DNA of 64,000 nucleotides, taken from assembly GCF_025517535.1 (NCBI RefSeq), contig NZ_JAOPKC010000004.1, positions 62,001-126,000 on the forward strand, given 5' to 3'. The notes under the pieces are model-generated. The model was not told where the DNA came from and searched no databases. It saw only the letters and a list, made by a program, of their open reading frames with translations. This document shows, piece by piece, positions 1 to 6,975 of this stretch. Numbering within the stretch: the stretch's first letter is position 1; each line of letters opens with the position of its first letter. The stretch is from Halapricum hydrolyticum (lineage in GTDB: Archaea; Halobacteriota; Halobacteria; Halobacteriales; Haloarculaceae). A program made the translations under genes and the position numbers.

Positions 1-347
1 CCCAGCACAGTCCGGAGGAGATCGGGGCCGGCGTCGCCGGTCGCGACGACGGCCGTCGCGTCGCCGCCGTCGGCTGCGAGTGCCGTCTCGCCCACCACGA
101 GCAGTGGGTCCTCGCCGTCCTCGACGGGGCCGACGCCGCTGTACATCGTCACGCGGAGTTCGCACGCGGCGTCTTCGCGTTCGGGCAGCTCCTCGGCATA
201 GCGTCGCAGTGCCGCGGCGACGGCCTCGGTCTCGCCGACATCCAGAAACCGGGCGGCTGCAGAGTAATTGACGATCCCTGCACGCAACCCCTCGTAGACG
301 AACGGGTGGTCCCGGACCGCCTGCCGGGTATCCGCAGCGAGTGACAT
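1..347 (-). CDS. Haloarchaeal protein of unknown function (N-terminal 115 residues; runs off window)
   Basis: An open frame starts at ATG 347 and is still open at base 1, so only the N-terminal 115 codons are visible. The protein begins MSLAADTRQAVRDHPFVYEG and continues with a helical segment (GLRAGIVNYSAAARFLDV) followed by an alternating beta/alpha part ending LLRTVL. Codon use and acidic composition match the neighbours. It resembles a conserved haloarchaeal family of small cytoplasmic proteins with an N-terminal helical region and an ACT-like second half, but I cannot assign a function. It is transcribed in the same direction as the histidine kinase to its right, from its own start 45 bases beyond that gene's stop. 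Confidence 0.75.
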   Translation of the reverse strand, partial: MSLAADTRQAVRDHPFVYEGLRAGIVNYSAAARFLDVGETEAVAAALRRYAEELPEREDAACELRVTMYSGVGPVEDGEDPLLVVGETALAADGGDATAVVATGDAGPDLLRTVL

Positions 348-391
348 ACCGGCGTCTCGGGCCGTCCGGTCAAAATACCCGCCGGTTCCCG

Positions 392-2047
392 TTACCGATC
401 GCGCTCCCGCAAGAGCGTCACCGTCACTGTCGCCCCCGTCTCGTCGCTCTCGAACTTGACGCGGCCACCGACGCGTTCGATCGCCCACGTGACCAGCCAC
501 AGCCCCACGCCGCTCGCGTGCTCCATCGGCGTCTCGGCACCCGCCTCCAGCACTTCGAGTTCCTGATCGGGGATTCCCGGCCCGTCGTCGCGGATTTCGA
601 GGCGGGCGTCGTCCCCGGCGGTCGTGAGCTCGATCCGAACTGTCGGGTCCGGCCGATTCGCGTGTTCGAGCGCGTTCTCGAGCAGTTCCTGAATCGCGAT
701 CTCGACCGAGGGGTCGCCGACGATCCGACACGTTTCGGGTGCATCGAGCGTGATCGTCGCCCGTGCATATTCCTCGCGGAACGACTCGACGAGCGACGTC
801 AGGATCGAGGGGAGATCGAGCGACTGCGTCGGCTGGTCTTCGATAGAACGCGACAGCGCACTGATCTTCTCGCTGCGCCCGATCACTTCGTCGGCGGTAT
901 CGACGATCGTTTCCGCGTGGTCGCGGTGGTCCGGACTCTCTAGGCGTGCGGCGAGCAACTCGGCGTTCCCGCGAACGACGTTCATTTCGTTGCGGAGATT
1001 GTGTCGATAGAGACGGTTCATCACGTCGAGTCGTTGCTCGCGCCGGGTGCGTTTTGTGACGTCTCTGAGGCTGATGATCCGGCCAGTGACGGTCCCATAC
1101 GCCCGGTCCAGCCGCGAGATGCGAACGTCGTAATAACAGCGCCTGCCGTCTCGCTCGAGCGTGATCTCGTCGCTTCCGTCGACGGTGGCAAGCACCGGGT
1201 CGAAAACTGCCAGTTCCGTGCCGATGGCGGCCTCCGCCGAGACGTCCAGCAGCGACTCTGCGGCAGGATTGAGATCGACGACTCGCTGCTCGGCGTCGGC
1301 GATGATGACCGGATCGTCGAGTTCGTCGATCAGCTTCTCCCGACCCAGTTCGCGCGTCGCCGGCGCGACGTCGAGCAGGTGCTCGTACAGGATCGCCCCT
1401 GCGAGGACGGTCCCGGAGAGGACGAACGCGATCCCGGTCGGATCGACTCTGCCGGGCGTATATCCGAAGATGTACAGCGCGTTGATAATCATCGGTGCGG
1501 CGATCGCAACCAGCAGCGCGGTGCTCTGATCTCGAAAGACGCCATCGGTCCGCCACAGCATACTGACCAGCAGTGCTGCCCCGATCACGATCAGCCCGTA
1601 GGCGTACACCTGGTGGCCCCAGAACGCCAGCCCCGCTGTCCCATCGAACACGTAATACCGACCGGCGACGACCACACGGCTCGATTTCCAGACGGTGTGA
1701 TGGGCGTCGTTCGTCCAGATGAGCACCGAGAAGACGGCTGGCTCGATGACCAGCACGAACAGTCGCGGCCCCGAGAGCCAGTGCTCGCGGCCCGTGTACT
1801 CGAGGACGAGTGCGAGCCACGCGAGCGGCACCAGCGTCGCAATCGAGAGCTTCAGCGACGTCCAGAGGCGTGGCGCGTCCGACGCGACGCTCAGAGCATC
1901 GGTCAACGACCAGAGACTCGCTGCGAGCAGAAAGAGTGCGAGCGGTGCTGCACCCGGTGTCTCTCGGTGAAGCCAGGCGAACAGCGCAAGTCCCGATCCG
2001 GTGACAGCGGCGAGCAATACCAGCGGCAGGTACAGCGACGAGAGCAT
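392..2047 (-). CDS. Membrane sensor histidine kinase (7TM-PAS-HisKA-HATPase)
   Basis: A 551-residue sensor kinase. Residues 1-225 hold seven hydrophobic segments of the kind found in the N-terminal 7TM region of histidine kinases. A PAS domain follows (about 235-335: DDPVIIADAEQRVVDLNPAA). The dimerisation/phosphoacceptor helix carries YRHNLRNEMN with the likely phospho-His at 349. The ATPase domain shows the N box ELLENALEHA (454-463), G1 DDGPGIP (487-493) and G2 ASGVGLWLV. It would autophosphorylate at the membrane and pass phosphate to a response regulator, none of which is encoded nearby. All catalytic motifs look intact. The ligand cannot be told from sequence. It is probably monocistronic, with a 49-base gap to the small membrane protein upstream. 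Confidence 0.93.
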   Translation of the reverse strand: MLSSLYLPLVLLAAVTGSGLALFAWLHRETPGAAPLALFLLAASLWSLTDALSVASDAPRLWTSLKLSIATLVPLAWLALVLEYTGREHWLSGPRLFVLVIEPAVFSVLIWTNDAHHTVWKSSRVVVAGRYYVFDGTAGLAFWGHQVYAYGLIVIGAALLVSMLWRTDGVFRDQSTALLVAIAAPMIINALYIFGYTPGRVDPTGIAFVLSGTVLAGAILYEHLLDVAPATRELGREKLIDELDDPVIIADAEQRVVDLNPAAESLLDVSAEAAIGTELAVFDPVLATVDGSDEITLERDGRRCYYDVRISRLDRAYGTVTGRIISLRDVTKRTRREQRLDVMNRLYRHNLRNEMNVVRGNAELLAARLESPDHRDHAETIVDTADEVIGRSEKISALSRSIEDQPTQSLDLPSILTSLVESFREEYARATITLDAPETCRIVGDPSVEIAIQELLENALEHANRPDPTVRIELTTAGDDARLEIRDDGPGIPDQELEVLEAGAETPMEHASGVGLWLVTWAIERVGGRVKFESDETGATVTVTLLRERDR

Positions 2048-2096
2048 CTCGATGGCTGTGACGTTGCACGGGCGGTGGTAAATCGTTTCGCCGATA

Positions 2097-2372
2097 TCAC
2101 CGACGCGCGGCCAGGGCGGTCCAGACGCCGAGCACGCCCAGCCCCAGCGCCGGAATCAGTGGCACGACCAGGAACGTCTCCCGCCAGGGAAGGCCGACGG
2201 CCGCGACCGCCTCGCGTGCCGAGGAAAGCAGGATCAGCGCCCAGGGAACGACCAGAAACGAAACCACGAGCGCACCGACAAGTACCCAGCCCCGCCACCC
2301 GAACTCCCGTTCCGATTCGGCCGAGGACGCTGTCGACCGGTGGACGTATTCGTCGTCGCTCTCGTCGCTCAT
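2097..2372 (-). CDS. Small membrane protein of unknown function, two TM segments
   Basis: A 91-residue protein starting MSDESDDEYVHRSTASSAE, a charged, disordered N-terminus typical of haloarchaeal membrane proteins. Two hydrophobic helices follow (about 30-52 and 66-88), and the protein ends TALAARR, so both termini are probably cytoplasmic. No catalytic motif is seen. It lies immediately upstream of, and on the same strand as, the histidine kinase, so the two could be co-transcribed, but nothing shows a functional link. I do not recognise the family beyond being a haloarchaeal hypothetical. Confidence 0.75.
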   Translation of the reverse strand: MSDESDDEYVHRSTASSAESEREFGWRGWVLVGALVVSFLVVPWALILLSSAREAVAAVGLPWRETFLVVPLIPALGLGVLGVWTALAARR

Positions 2373-2500
2373 CGTACCCGCACGTCGAGTTACGGGTGCA
2401 AAACGGTGACGGTAAGCCGCCTCCCGACCACGACACCCACCTCCGATCGTGTGGCCACACCACGGTAAACTACAACACGGTCGGGTACGAACGACGTGAC

Positions 2501-2830
2501 ATGGTAGACGAACCTGCGTCCCTCGACGACCTGCCGGACGTCCCGAACGAACTCGCGAGCGAACACCCCGAGGTCTGGGAGCGCTACAGCGACCTCGGGC
2601 GCGCCTGTGCGGAGGCCGGCCCGATCGACGGGGAGACGAAGCGGCTCGTCAAACTCGCGCTGGCAGTCGGTGCGGGGTCGGAAGGGGCCGTCCACTCGCA
2701 CGTCAGGCGTGGACTGGAGGAAGACGTCGATCCCGAGGCGCTGCAGCACGTCGCGACGCTGTCGATCCCGACGCTCGGGTTCCCGACAGCGATGGCCGCC
2801 CGGAGCTGGATCGACGACGAACTCGAGTGA
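2501..2830 (+). CDS. Carboxymuconolactone decarboxylase (AhpD-like) family protein lacking the CxxC pair
   Basis: A 109-residue all-helical protein. I chose ATG 2501 (MVDEPASLDDLPDVP): the frame is open far upstream, but that part is antisense to the kinase and has non-natural composition. The family core is recognisable (DGETKRLVKLALAVGAGSEG, then HSHVRRGL and the helix LQHVATLSIPTLGFPTA). In AhpD-type peroxidase reductases the segment before the conserved His holds a CxxC pair; here it reads EGAVHSH, with no cysteine. This may therefore be a non-redox branch of the family, as in many haloarchaeal members. Cytoplasmic and probably monocistronic; convergent with the glycosyltransferase, whose stop directly abuts. 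Confidence 0.85.
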   Translation: MVDEPASLDDLPDVPNELASEHPEVWERYSDLGRACAEAGPIDGETKRLVKLALAVGAGSEGAVHSHVRRGLEEDVDPEALQHVATLSIPTLGFPTAMAARSWIDDELE

Positions 2831-3733
2831 TCAACGCCAGTCGTATACCGAGACTGCGCGCTCTGCTTGCTTGCTCGCGCCGTGTGGATTGCGTGCGATC
2901 GACCGGTCGCGCGCCCGCGCGGACAGCCCGTCTTTGAGTCCCACAGCTGCCCCCGAAAGCACGTCGCGGCCAGTCGCGAGCCACTTCGATGGCCCGCTCT
3001 TGCGGCGGACTACGTCACCGAGTGCGTCGACGGCGTCCTTGCCGGCGTGTCCGAACAGTCGCCGGAACACCGTCGGGTGGGTCCCGTAGTTTTTCGTCAG
3101 TCGGTAGGCGAGCGATCGGTACTTCCAGCCCCAGTCACGCTGTGGCTCGCCGCCGTCGGCCCCGTAGGTCCGCTCGACGGCCATCGACTGGGCCCACTCG
3201 ACGCTGAACTCGCTGTCGGCAAGCCGGTGTGCCAGATCGCGAGAGCCGCCGACCTCGAGGTACTCGTCGTACCCGTCGAACGCGTCGAGGACGGCCCGAT
3301 CGAACGCCACGTTCCCGCTGTTGAAATAGGTGACTTCCCGGCCTGCGACAGTCCGGATTTCGACAGTCTCCGTCGCAGCACCGGCGCGTCGCGGACGGCG
3401 GGTCGGGCCAGTGACGACGTCGGCGTCCGCTAGCCCTGTCCGGACCGCCTCAGCCCATGCCTCGTCGACGGCGAGCCCGTGATCCACGAGCGCGACGACG
3501 CTGCCGCTCGCGTGACCGATCCCGGCGTTGCGTGCCGTCGCGACCGACCGATCCGGTATCTCGACGAGCACGTCGACGTCGTCGCGCTCGCGGACCATCC
3601 CGGTCGTCCCGTCGGCCGACGGGCCGTTGACGACGACGACCTCGGCCGCTGGAACCGAACTCGCGAGGGCATCGAGCGTGCCCGCGAGGCGGTCCCGGCC
3701 GTTGAGCGTCGGGACGACTACCGAGAGTTCCAT
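2831..3733 (-). CDS. Glycosyltransferase family 2
   Basis: A 300-residue GT-A fold glycosyltransferase. The N-terminus MELSVVVPTLNGRDRL is the classical GT2 nucleotide-binding strand; VVVNGPSADGT and the helix SVATARNAGIGHASG follow. The position normally holding the DxD-type metal site reads LVDHGLAVD, so the second Asp is displaced. The acceptor half has the NSGNVAFDRAVLDAFDGYDE segment seen in GT2 enzymes. No membrane helix is evident, so it is probably cytoplasmic or peripheral. The next gene upstream on this strand makes UDP-sugars (GlmU-type), which fits a role in surface glycan or N-glycan synthesis; the acceptor is unknown. A TATA-like box sits about 25 bases before the ATG. Confidence 0.9.
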   Translation of the reverse strand: MELSVVVPTLNGRDRLAGTLDALASSVPAAEVVVVNGPSADGTTGMVRERDDVDVLVEIPDRSVATARNAGIGHASGSVVALVDHGLAVDEAWAEAVRTGLADADVVTGPTRRPRRAGAATETVEIRTVAGREVTYFNSGNVAFDRAVLDAFDGYDEYLEVGGSRDLAHRLADSEFSVEWAQSMAVERTYGADGGEPQRDWGWKYRSLAYRLTKNYGTHPTVFRRLFGHAGKDAVDALGDVVRRKSGPSKWLATGRDVLSGAAVGLKDGLSARARDRSIARNPHGASKQAERAVSVYDWR

Positions 3734-3756
3734 ATCCTATATAGCCCACCCAGCGA

Positions 3757-3763
3757 TTAAAAA
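3757..3763 (-). promoter_or_regulatory. TATA-like box for the GT2 gene
   Basis: On the minus strand TTTTTAA lies about 24 bases upstream of ATG 3733. This is the spacing expected between an archaeal TATA box and a transcription start at or just before the start codon, so a leaderless mRNA is inferred. Confidence 0.45.
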
Positions 3764-3847
3764 CGTCGCGAAACACTACCCAACGCCTGTGGAATGTTCT
3801 CACGGAAAACGTTCTCTCTCCACGCAAACGCTCCCTCCTCCGTGCTT

Positions 3848-5029
3848 CTATCGATCGCGTGTCACGGATTCGCCGGGTGTCGTCCGCGCCCCCTCCGAGA
3901 GGACCACGCCAGCGTTCAGGCTCGTGTTGATAGCCGTCTTCACGCCGTCGCCGACGACGACACCGAACTTCCGGCGCCCCGTCGAGACGCGCTCGCCTTT
4001 GACCGTCACTCGGACGTCTTCGCCGTCGTGACGGAGGTTCGCGACCTTCGTCCCCGCGCCGAAGTTCACCTGCCGACCGAGGACGCTATCCCCGACGTAG
4101 GAGAGGTGCGGGACGCTGGTCTCGGCCATGATCACGCTGTTCTTTATCTCGACGCTCTGGCCCACGTGCGTCCCCTCACCGAGGAGCGTCGCACCCCGAA
4201 TGTAGGCGTTTGGCCCCACCTCCGCGCCGGAACGGATCAGTGCCGGTCCCTCGATCACGACGCCCGACTCGACGGTCGCGCCGTCCTCGACGACGACGGA
4301 GCCCCGGAGGTCGCCCTCGTCGCTCACGTCGCCGTCGAGTCGTCGCTCGAGACCGGCGAGCTTCCACTCGTTGGCTTCGAGCAGTTCCCAGGGCCGGCCG
4401 ACGTCGAGCCAGCGATCGAGTTCGACGGGCGTGACGTCGAACGCCTCGATCACGCGGGCGACGACGTCGGTAATCTCGTATTCGCCGCGCTCGCTCTCGG
4501 GGACGTCGAGCCACTCGCGGGCCTTCGCGGGAAAGACGTACGCGCCGGTGTTGGCCCGGTCGGTCGGCGGGTCGTCCGGCTTTTCGACGATCCCGGTGAC
4601 CCGTCCGTCCTCGACGGAGATCACGCCGTAGTTCGACGGGTCGGCGACGCGGACGGTGGCCAGTGCCGGCCCGGACGAGAGTAGCGTCTCGATGCTCTCC
4701 GGGTCGTAGAGATTGTCGCCGTTCAGCACTGCGAACGGCCCGTCGAGGTATTCGCTGGCGGCCCGAACGGCGTCGGCAGTCCCCTGTTGTGACTGCTGGA
4801 CCGCGAACGTGACCGGAACGCCGCGATATTGCTCGCCGAAGTATGACCGGACTGCCTCGGCCTCGTACCCGACGACAATCACGAGCTCGCTCGCGCCGGC
4901 GTCGACGGCCGCGTCGACCGTGTGTGCGACCAGCGGCCGGTCTGCAACCGGCAGCATCGGCTTCGGACGCGACTCTGTTAGCGGTCGCATGCGGGTGCCC
5001 TGTCCCGCCGCGAGGATGACGACTTGCAT
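3848..5029 (-). CDS. glmU: Bifunctional sugar-1-phosphate nucleotidylyltransferase / acetyltransferase (archaeal GlmU type)
   Basis: A 393-residue two-domain enzyme. The N-terminal pyrophosphorylase domain (1-225) opens with MQVVILAAGQGTRMRPLT, the nucleotide-binding signature, followed by RPKPMLPVADRP, then LNGDN (metal-binding Asp) and VEKP. The C-terminal half is a left-handed beta-helix of hexapeptide repeats (VVEDGATVESGVVIEGPAL, then VGPNAYIRGATLLGEGTHVG) of the acyltransferase type, with NFGAGTKVANLRHDG matching the GlmU acetyl-transfer loop. Known archaeal homologues make UDP-GlcNAc (or dTDP-sugars) by acetylating glucosamine-1-phosphate and transferring UMP. Exact sugar and nucleotide specificity cannot be read here. 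It precedes the GT2 gene on the same strand (114-base gap). Confidence 0.92.
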   Translation of the reverse strand: MQVVILAAGQGTRMRPLTESRPKPMLPVADRPLVAHTVDAAVDAGASELVIVVGYEAEAVRSYFGEQYRGVPVTFAVQQSQQGTADAVRAASEYLDGPFAVLNGDNLYDPESIETLLSSGPALATVRVADPSNYGVISVEDGRVTGIVEKPDDPPTDRANTGAYVFPAKAREWLDVPESERGEYEITDVVARVIEAFDVTPVELDRWLDVGRPWELLEANEWKLAGLERRLDGDVSDEGDLRGSVVVEDGATVESGVVIEGPALIRSGAEVGPNAYIRGATLLGEGTHVGQSVEIKNSVIMAETSVPHLSYVGDSVLGRQVNFGAGTKVANLRHDGEDVRVTVKGERVSTGRRKFGVVVGDGVKTAINTSLNAGVVLSEGARTTPGESVTRDR

Positions 5030-5198
5030 GCTCGCAGCGTCCGAGCGCGGCCGGATAAGTCCCTCGGGATCGCAGCCGACCGGGAGTGACGGAGCCGGAC
5101 GTGAATACTTGCACGTCAGTAACGCGCAGGTAACTCCGTAAAATATCGGTTTCCTTATCTATTTGCGTAAGGGATAGAAAGTAATGTGTGGTGGTAAC

Positions 5199-5309
5199 AT
5201 GAAGCGTAGATCTTTCGTCAAGACGACGGGCATTGTCGGGCTCGCCGCAGATATGCGCCGGAAGACTCACGCAGTTCGTCTTCCGAGCCTTCACTCACTT
5301 CCTTCGTGA
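5199..5309 (+). pseudogene. Truncated gene start with a twin-arginine signal peptide
   Basis: ATG 5199 begins MKRRSFVKTTGIVGLAA, a standard haloarchaeal Tat signal peptide (twin Arg, S/F-V-K, hydrophobic stretch) such as heads secreted substrate-binding lipoproteins. After that the frame becomes basic and nonsensical (DMRRKTHAVRLPS) and stops at 5307-5309, only 36 codons. An upstream AT-rich box (ccttatctattt) would serve as its promoter. I read it as the 5' remnant of a secreted-protein gene whose body has been lost, with the junction lying right before the tRNA-Gly-derived repeat. A short functional peptide is possible but unlikely. Confidence 0.6.
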
Positions 5310-5312
5310 GGA

Positions 5313-5385
5313 CGCCGGCCGGGATTTGAACCGGAGCCAGACGTGCTCACTTCGTTGCGTGCGACTGGCAGGATTCAAATCTCGG
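5313..5385. repeat. Partial tRNA-Gly 3'-end copy plus inverted T-arm copy
   Basis: Bases 5313-5332 (cgccggccgggatttgaacc) are identical to 5428-5447 inside tRNA-Gly, 115 bases away in direct orientation. Bases 5371-5385 carry the complementary T-arm text (ggattcaaatctcgg). Together 5323-5340 and 5365-5381 can pair as an imperfect hairpin (gatttgaa... with ...ttcaaatc). A 3'-end duplication of this kind is what site-specific integration into a tRNA gene leaves. Confidence 0.7.
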
Positions 5386-5425
5386 TTCCGCACACAGAAC
5401 TCTCACGTTCGTTCGAGTTCAGAAG

Positions 5426-5496
5426 TGCGCCGGCCGGGATTTGAACCCGGGCCATGAGCTTGGAAGGCTCAGGTCCTACCACTAGACCACCGGCGC
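5426..5496 (-). tRNA. tRNA-Gly (anticodon UCC)
   Basis: A 71-base cloverleaf on the minus strand. The acceptor stem pairs GCGCCGG with CCGGCGC, with discriminator A at 5426. The D arm contains TAGTGGTAGGAC. The anticodon stem TGAGC/GCTCA encloses loop CTTCCAA, giving anticodon TCC. The T arm is CCGGG-TTCAAAT-CCCGG. No intron, and CCA is not encoded. A possible TATA-like box (minus strand CCCTTAGTG near 5625-5633) lies 130 bases upstream, so a processed leader would be needed. The 3' side abuts a decayed copy of its own 3' end. Confidence 0.96.
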
Positions 5497-5664
5497 TCGC
5501 TCCTTTCATCCGCTCGCGCCGTGCATCGACGGACTCTGTCCGTCTCAACACCGGCGCGCTTGTCACTGCGTTCCTCGCGCCCTCCGAGTCGGGCGCTGAC
5601 GTTCGCATTCGCCAGTAGCGGATGGGTCACTAAGGGTGTTTCCTTTCGGACTCGCCCGGTCGCC

Positions 5665-6324
5665 CTACGCTTGACTCTGGACCTCGGCGTAGCAGTTCCC
5701 GCTGGAGACGCGGACGCTCTCGACCTGCAACTGGCTCGCCTCCAGATCGGCCTCGAACTCCGCCGGCGCGTAGATGTGATAGAACCGCGGGACGACGCTC
5801 CCGTCCGGGAGCGTCCAGTCGATCGTCGTGTCGAAACCGGTCTCGGCGTCCGGGTCAGCGTCGAACCGATCGTGCGCCGTGCTCCAGACGCTGACCAGCC
5901 CTCGTCCGTCCGCCCCGAGCACCCGCGCCAACTCGTCCAGGCTCTCTCGCCGGTGCTCGCGACTCGGGAGGTGATGCAGCGTCGCGACGTACACTGCCAG
6001 CCCGACGCTGTCGGCGCGCAACGGCAGCCGCGCGGCGTCGCCCTGGACGAGCCGCATTCCCGGATCGTCGATGCGATCCCGGGCGGCCCCTAGCAGGTTC
6101 CGGCTGGCGTCGAGTGCGACGACGCGGTCCGCCCGCTCGGCGAGGACGGCTACGTGTCGACCGTTGCCACATCCCAGATCGAGTCCGACGGCGACCGGGT
6201 CCTCCTCCTCGACGAACGTCTCGACCTCCGGCCAGGGATACGCTCGCGTCTTCGAGAAGTGATCCGCAATCTCCTCGTAGGTCTCGCGAACGTCGCGGGC
6301 GTCGGTGTCGTCCATACCTGACAC
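5665..6324 (-). CDS. SAM-dependent methyltransferase, Trm9/ABH8-like (candidate tRNA wobble-uridine methyltransferase)
   Basis: A 219-residue class I methyltransferase. The N-terminal HFSKTRAYPWPEVETFVEE is the hallmark of the Trm9/ABH8 family; the SAM motif I is GLDLGCGNGRHVA (about 47-59), followed by VALDASRNLL, GDAARLPLRADS, and ATLHHLPSREHRRESLDEL. Eukaryotic Trm9 methylates the carboxymethyl group on U34 of tRNAs. An archaeal homologue would act on a related wobble modification, perhaps with a Trm112 partner not encoded here. The adjacent gene on the same strand is tRNA-Gly(UCC), which has a U34; that adjacency is suggestive only. The assignment to tRNA is inferred from family resemblance. 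Confidence 0.8.
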   Translation of the reverse strand: MSGMDDTDARDVRETYEEIADHFSKTRAYPWPEVETFVEEEDPVAVGLDLGCGNGRHVAVLAERADRVVALDASRNLLGAARDRIDDPGMRLVQGDAARLPLRADSVGLAVYVATLHHLPSREHRRESLDELARVLGADGRGLVSVWSTAHDRFDADPDAETGFDTTIDWTLPDGSVVPRFYHIYAPAEFEADLEASQLQVESVRVSSGNCYAEVQSQA

Positions 6325-6364
6325 TCGCCGACAGGCCGTATCGACGTTTCGGATGCGCTCGTGG

Positions 6365-6595
6365 TTACCGTTTCTGCTCTATCCGCCAGGTCGTCGCGTT
6401 CGTGTACGACCACCTCTCGACGACCAGTCCCGAGGAGGACTCCGCGAGGCGACCGAGGACGCTACCGATCTCTTTCGCCGAGAGATCGAGCTCTTCCGCG
6501 AGGAACTTGCTTTTGACGTAGATCGGCTCCTCACCGATGCGCTGACGGAGGTGGGTTTCGACGCGCTGTCGTTTGTTTGCCGTTGCCTGTGACAT
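6365..6595 (-). CDS. Small winged-helix protein (DUF7123-like)
   Basis: A 76-residue basic protein, MSQATANKRQRVETHLRQR, with a winged-helix plan: helix, then PIYVKSKFLAEELDLSAKEIGSV (recognition-type helix) and a C-terminal wing ERWSYTNATTWRIEQ. This arrangement is seen in a small haloarchaeal family thought to bind nucleic acid. Start ATG 6595 overlaps the stop of the upstream membrane-protein gene (TGATG), so the two are translationally coupled. Targets are unknown. Confidence 0.75.
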   Translation of the reverse strand: MSQATANKRQRVETHLRQRIGEEPIYVKSKFLAEELDLSAKEIGSVLGRLAESSSGLVVERWSYTNATTWRIEQKR

Positions 6596-6876
6596 CAACG
6601 GTCTCCCTCCCTTGCAGTCTCAGACGTGACCAACGCGAGCACGCCGGCGTCGATCCGCGGCTGATGACGGTGTCCGACGAGCAGACACGCAACGTTCGCG
6701 CCGATCAACGCGCCGATCACGATCACCGGGCCGTCGAGCGCGAGCGCGACGAGATACCCCAGGGGCAGGAGGATCGACCCCCAGAACGCGGCGGCTTCGA
6801 CCACAGCGACGACCCGGCCGAAAGCGAGGGCAGGGAGGTGGCCGAGCCGTTCGATAGCGGGTTCGGGGCGGGACAT
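6595..6876 (-). CDS. Small membrane protein of unknown function
   Basis: About 93 residues from ATG 6876 (MSRPEPAIERLGHLPALAFG); an upstream in-frame GTG at 6888 is possible. Two transmembrane helices are evident (about 18-42 and 45-70: FWGSILLPLGYLVALALDG and IVIGALIGANVACLLVG) followed by a short basic then acidic tail. The last bases overlap the start of the winged-helix gene, so the pair forms a compact two-gene unit. A membrane protein coupled to a small DNA-binding protein may mean joint regulation, but no function can be given. Confidence 0.7.
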   Translation of the reverse strand: MSRPEPAIERLGHLPALAFGRVVAVVEAAAFWGSILLPLGYLVALALDGPVIVIGALIGANVACLLVGHRHQPRIDAGVLALVTSETAREGDR

Positions 6877-6975
6877 ACGCGTAGCCACGTGCGAGATCTG
6901 CCAAAAAGCACCGGAAGCTCAAAGAGACGTTTGACCAGCGAAATCCCTTTCTCTCCCGCCCGTGACCCATGCAGT

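Larger units (their letters stand above)
5030..5425. other. 396-base stretch with a truncated Tat-signal gene and decayed tRNA-Gly sequence
   Basis: No complete gene is seen. Bases 5030-5180 are the divergent upstream region of glmU and hold a TATA-like ccttatctattt on the plus strand. Bases 5199-5309 encode the start of a Tat substrate that breaks off after its signal peptide. Bases 5313-5332 repeat the last part of the tRNA-Gly gene, and 5371-5385 repeat its T-arm in inverse orientation. The stretch looks like a scar of integration or deletion beside a tRNA gene. Confidence 0.7.

Noticed and set aside
1001..2500. Long plus-strand open frame leading into the AhpD-like gene
   Set aside because: It is antisense to the histidine kinase and the small membrane gene; composition is Arg/Gln-rich, unlike haloarchaeal proteins. 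The real start is ATG 2501.
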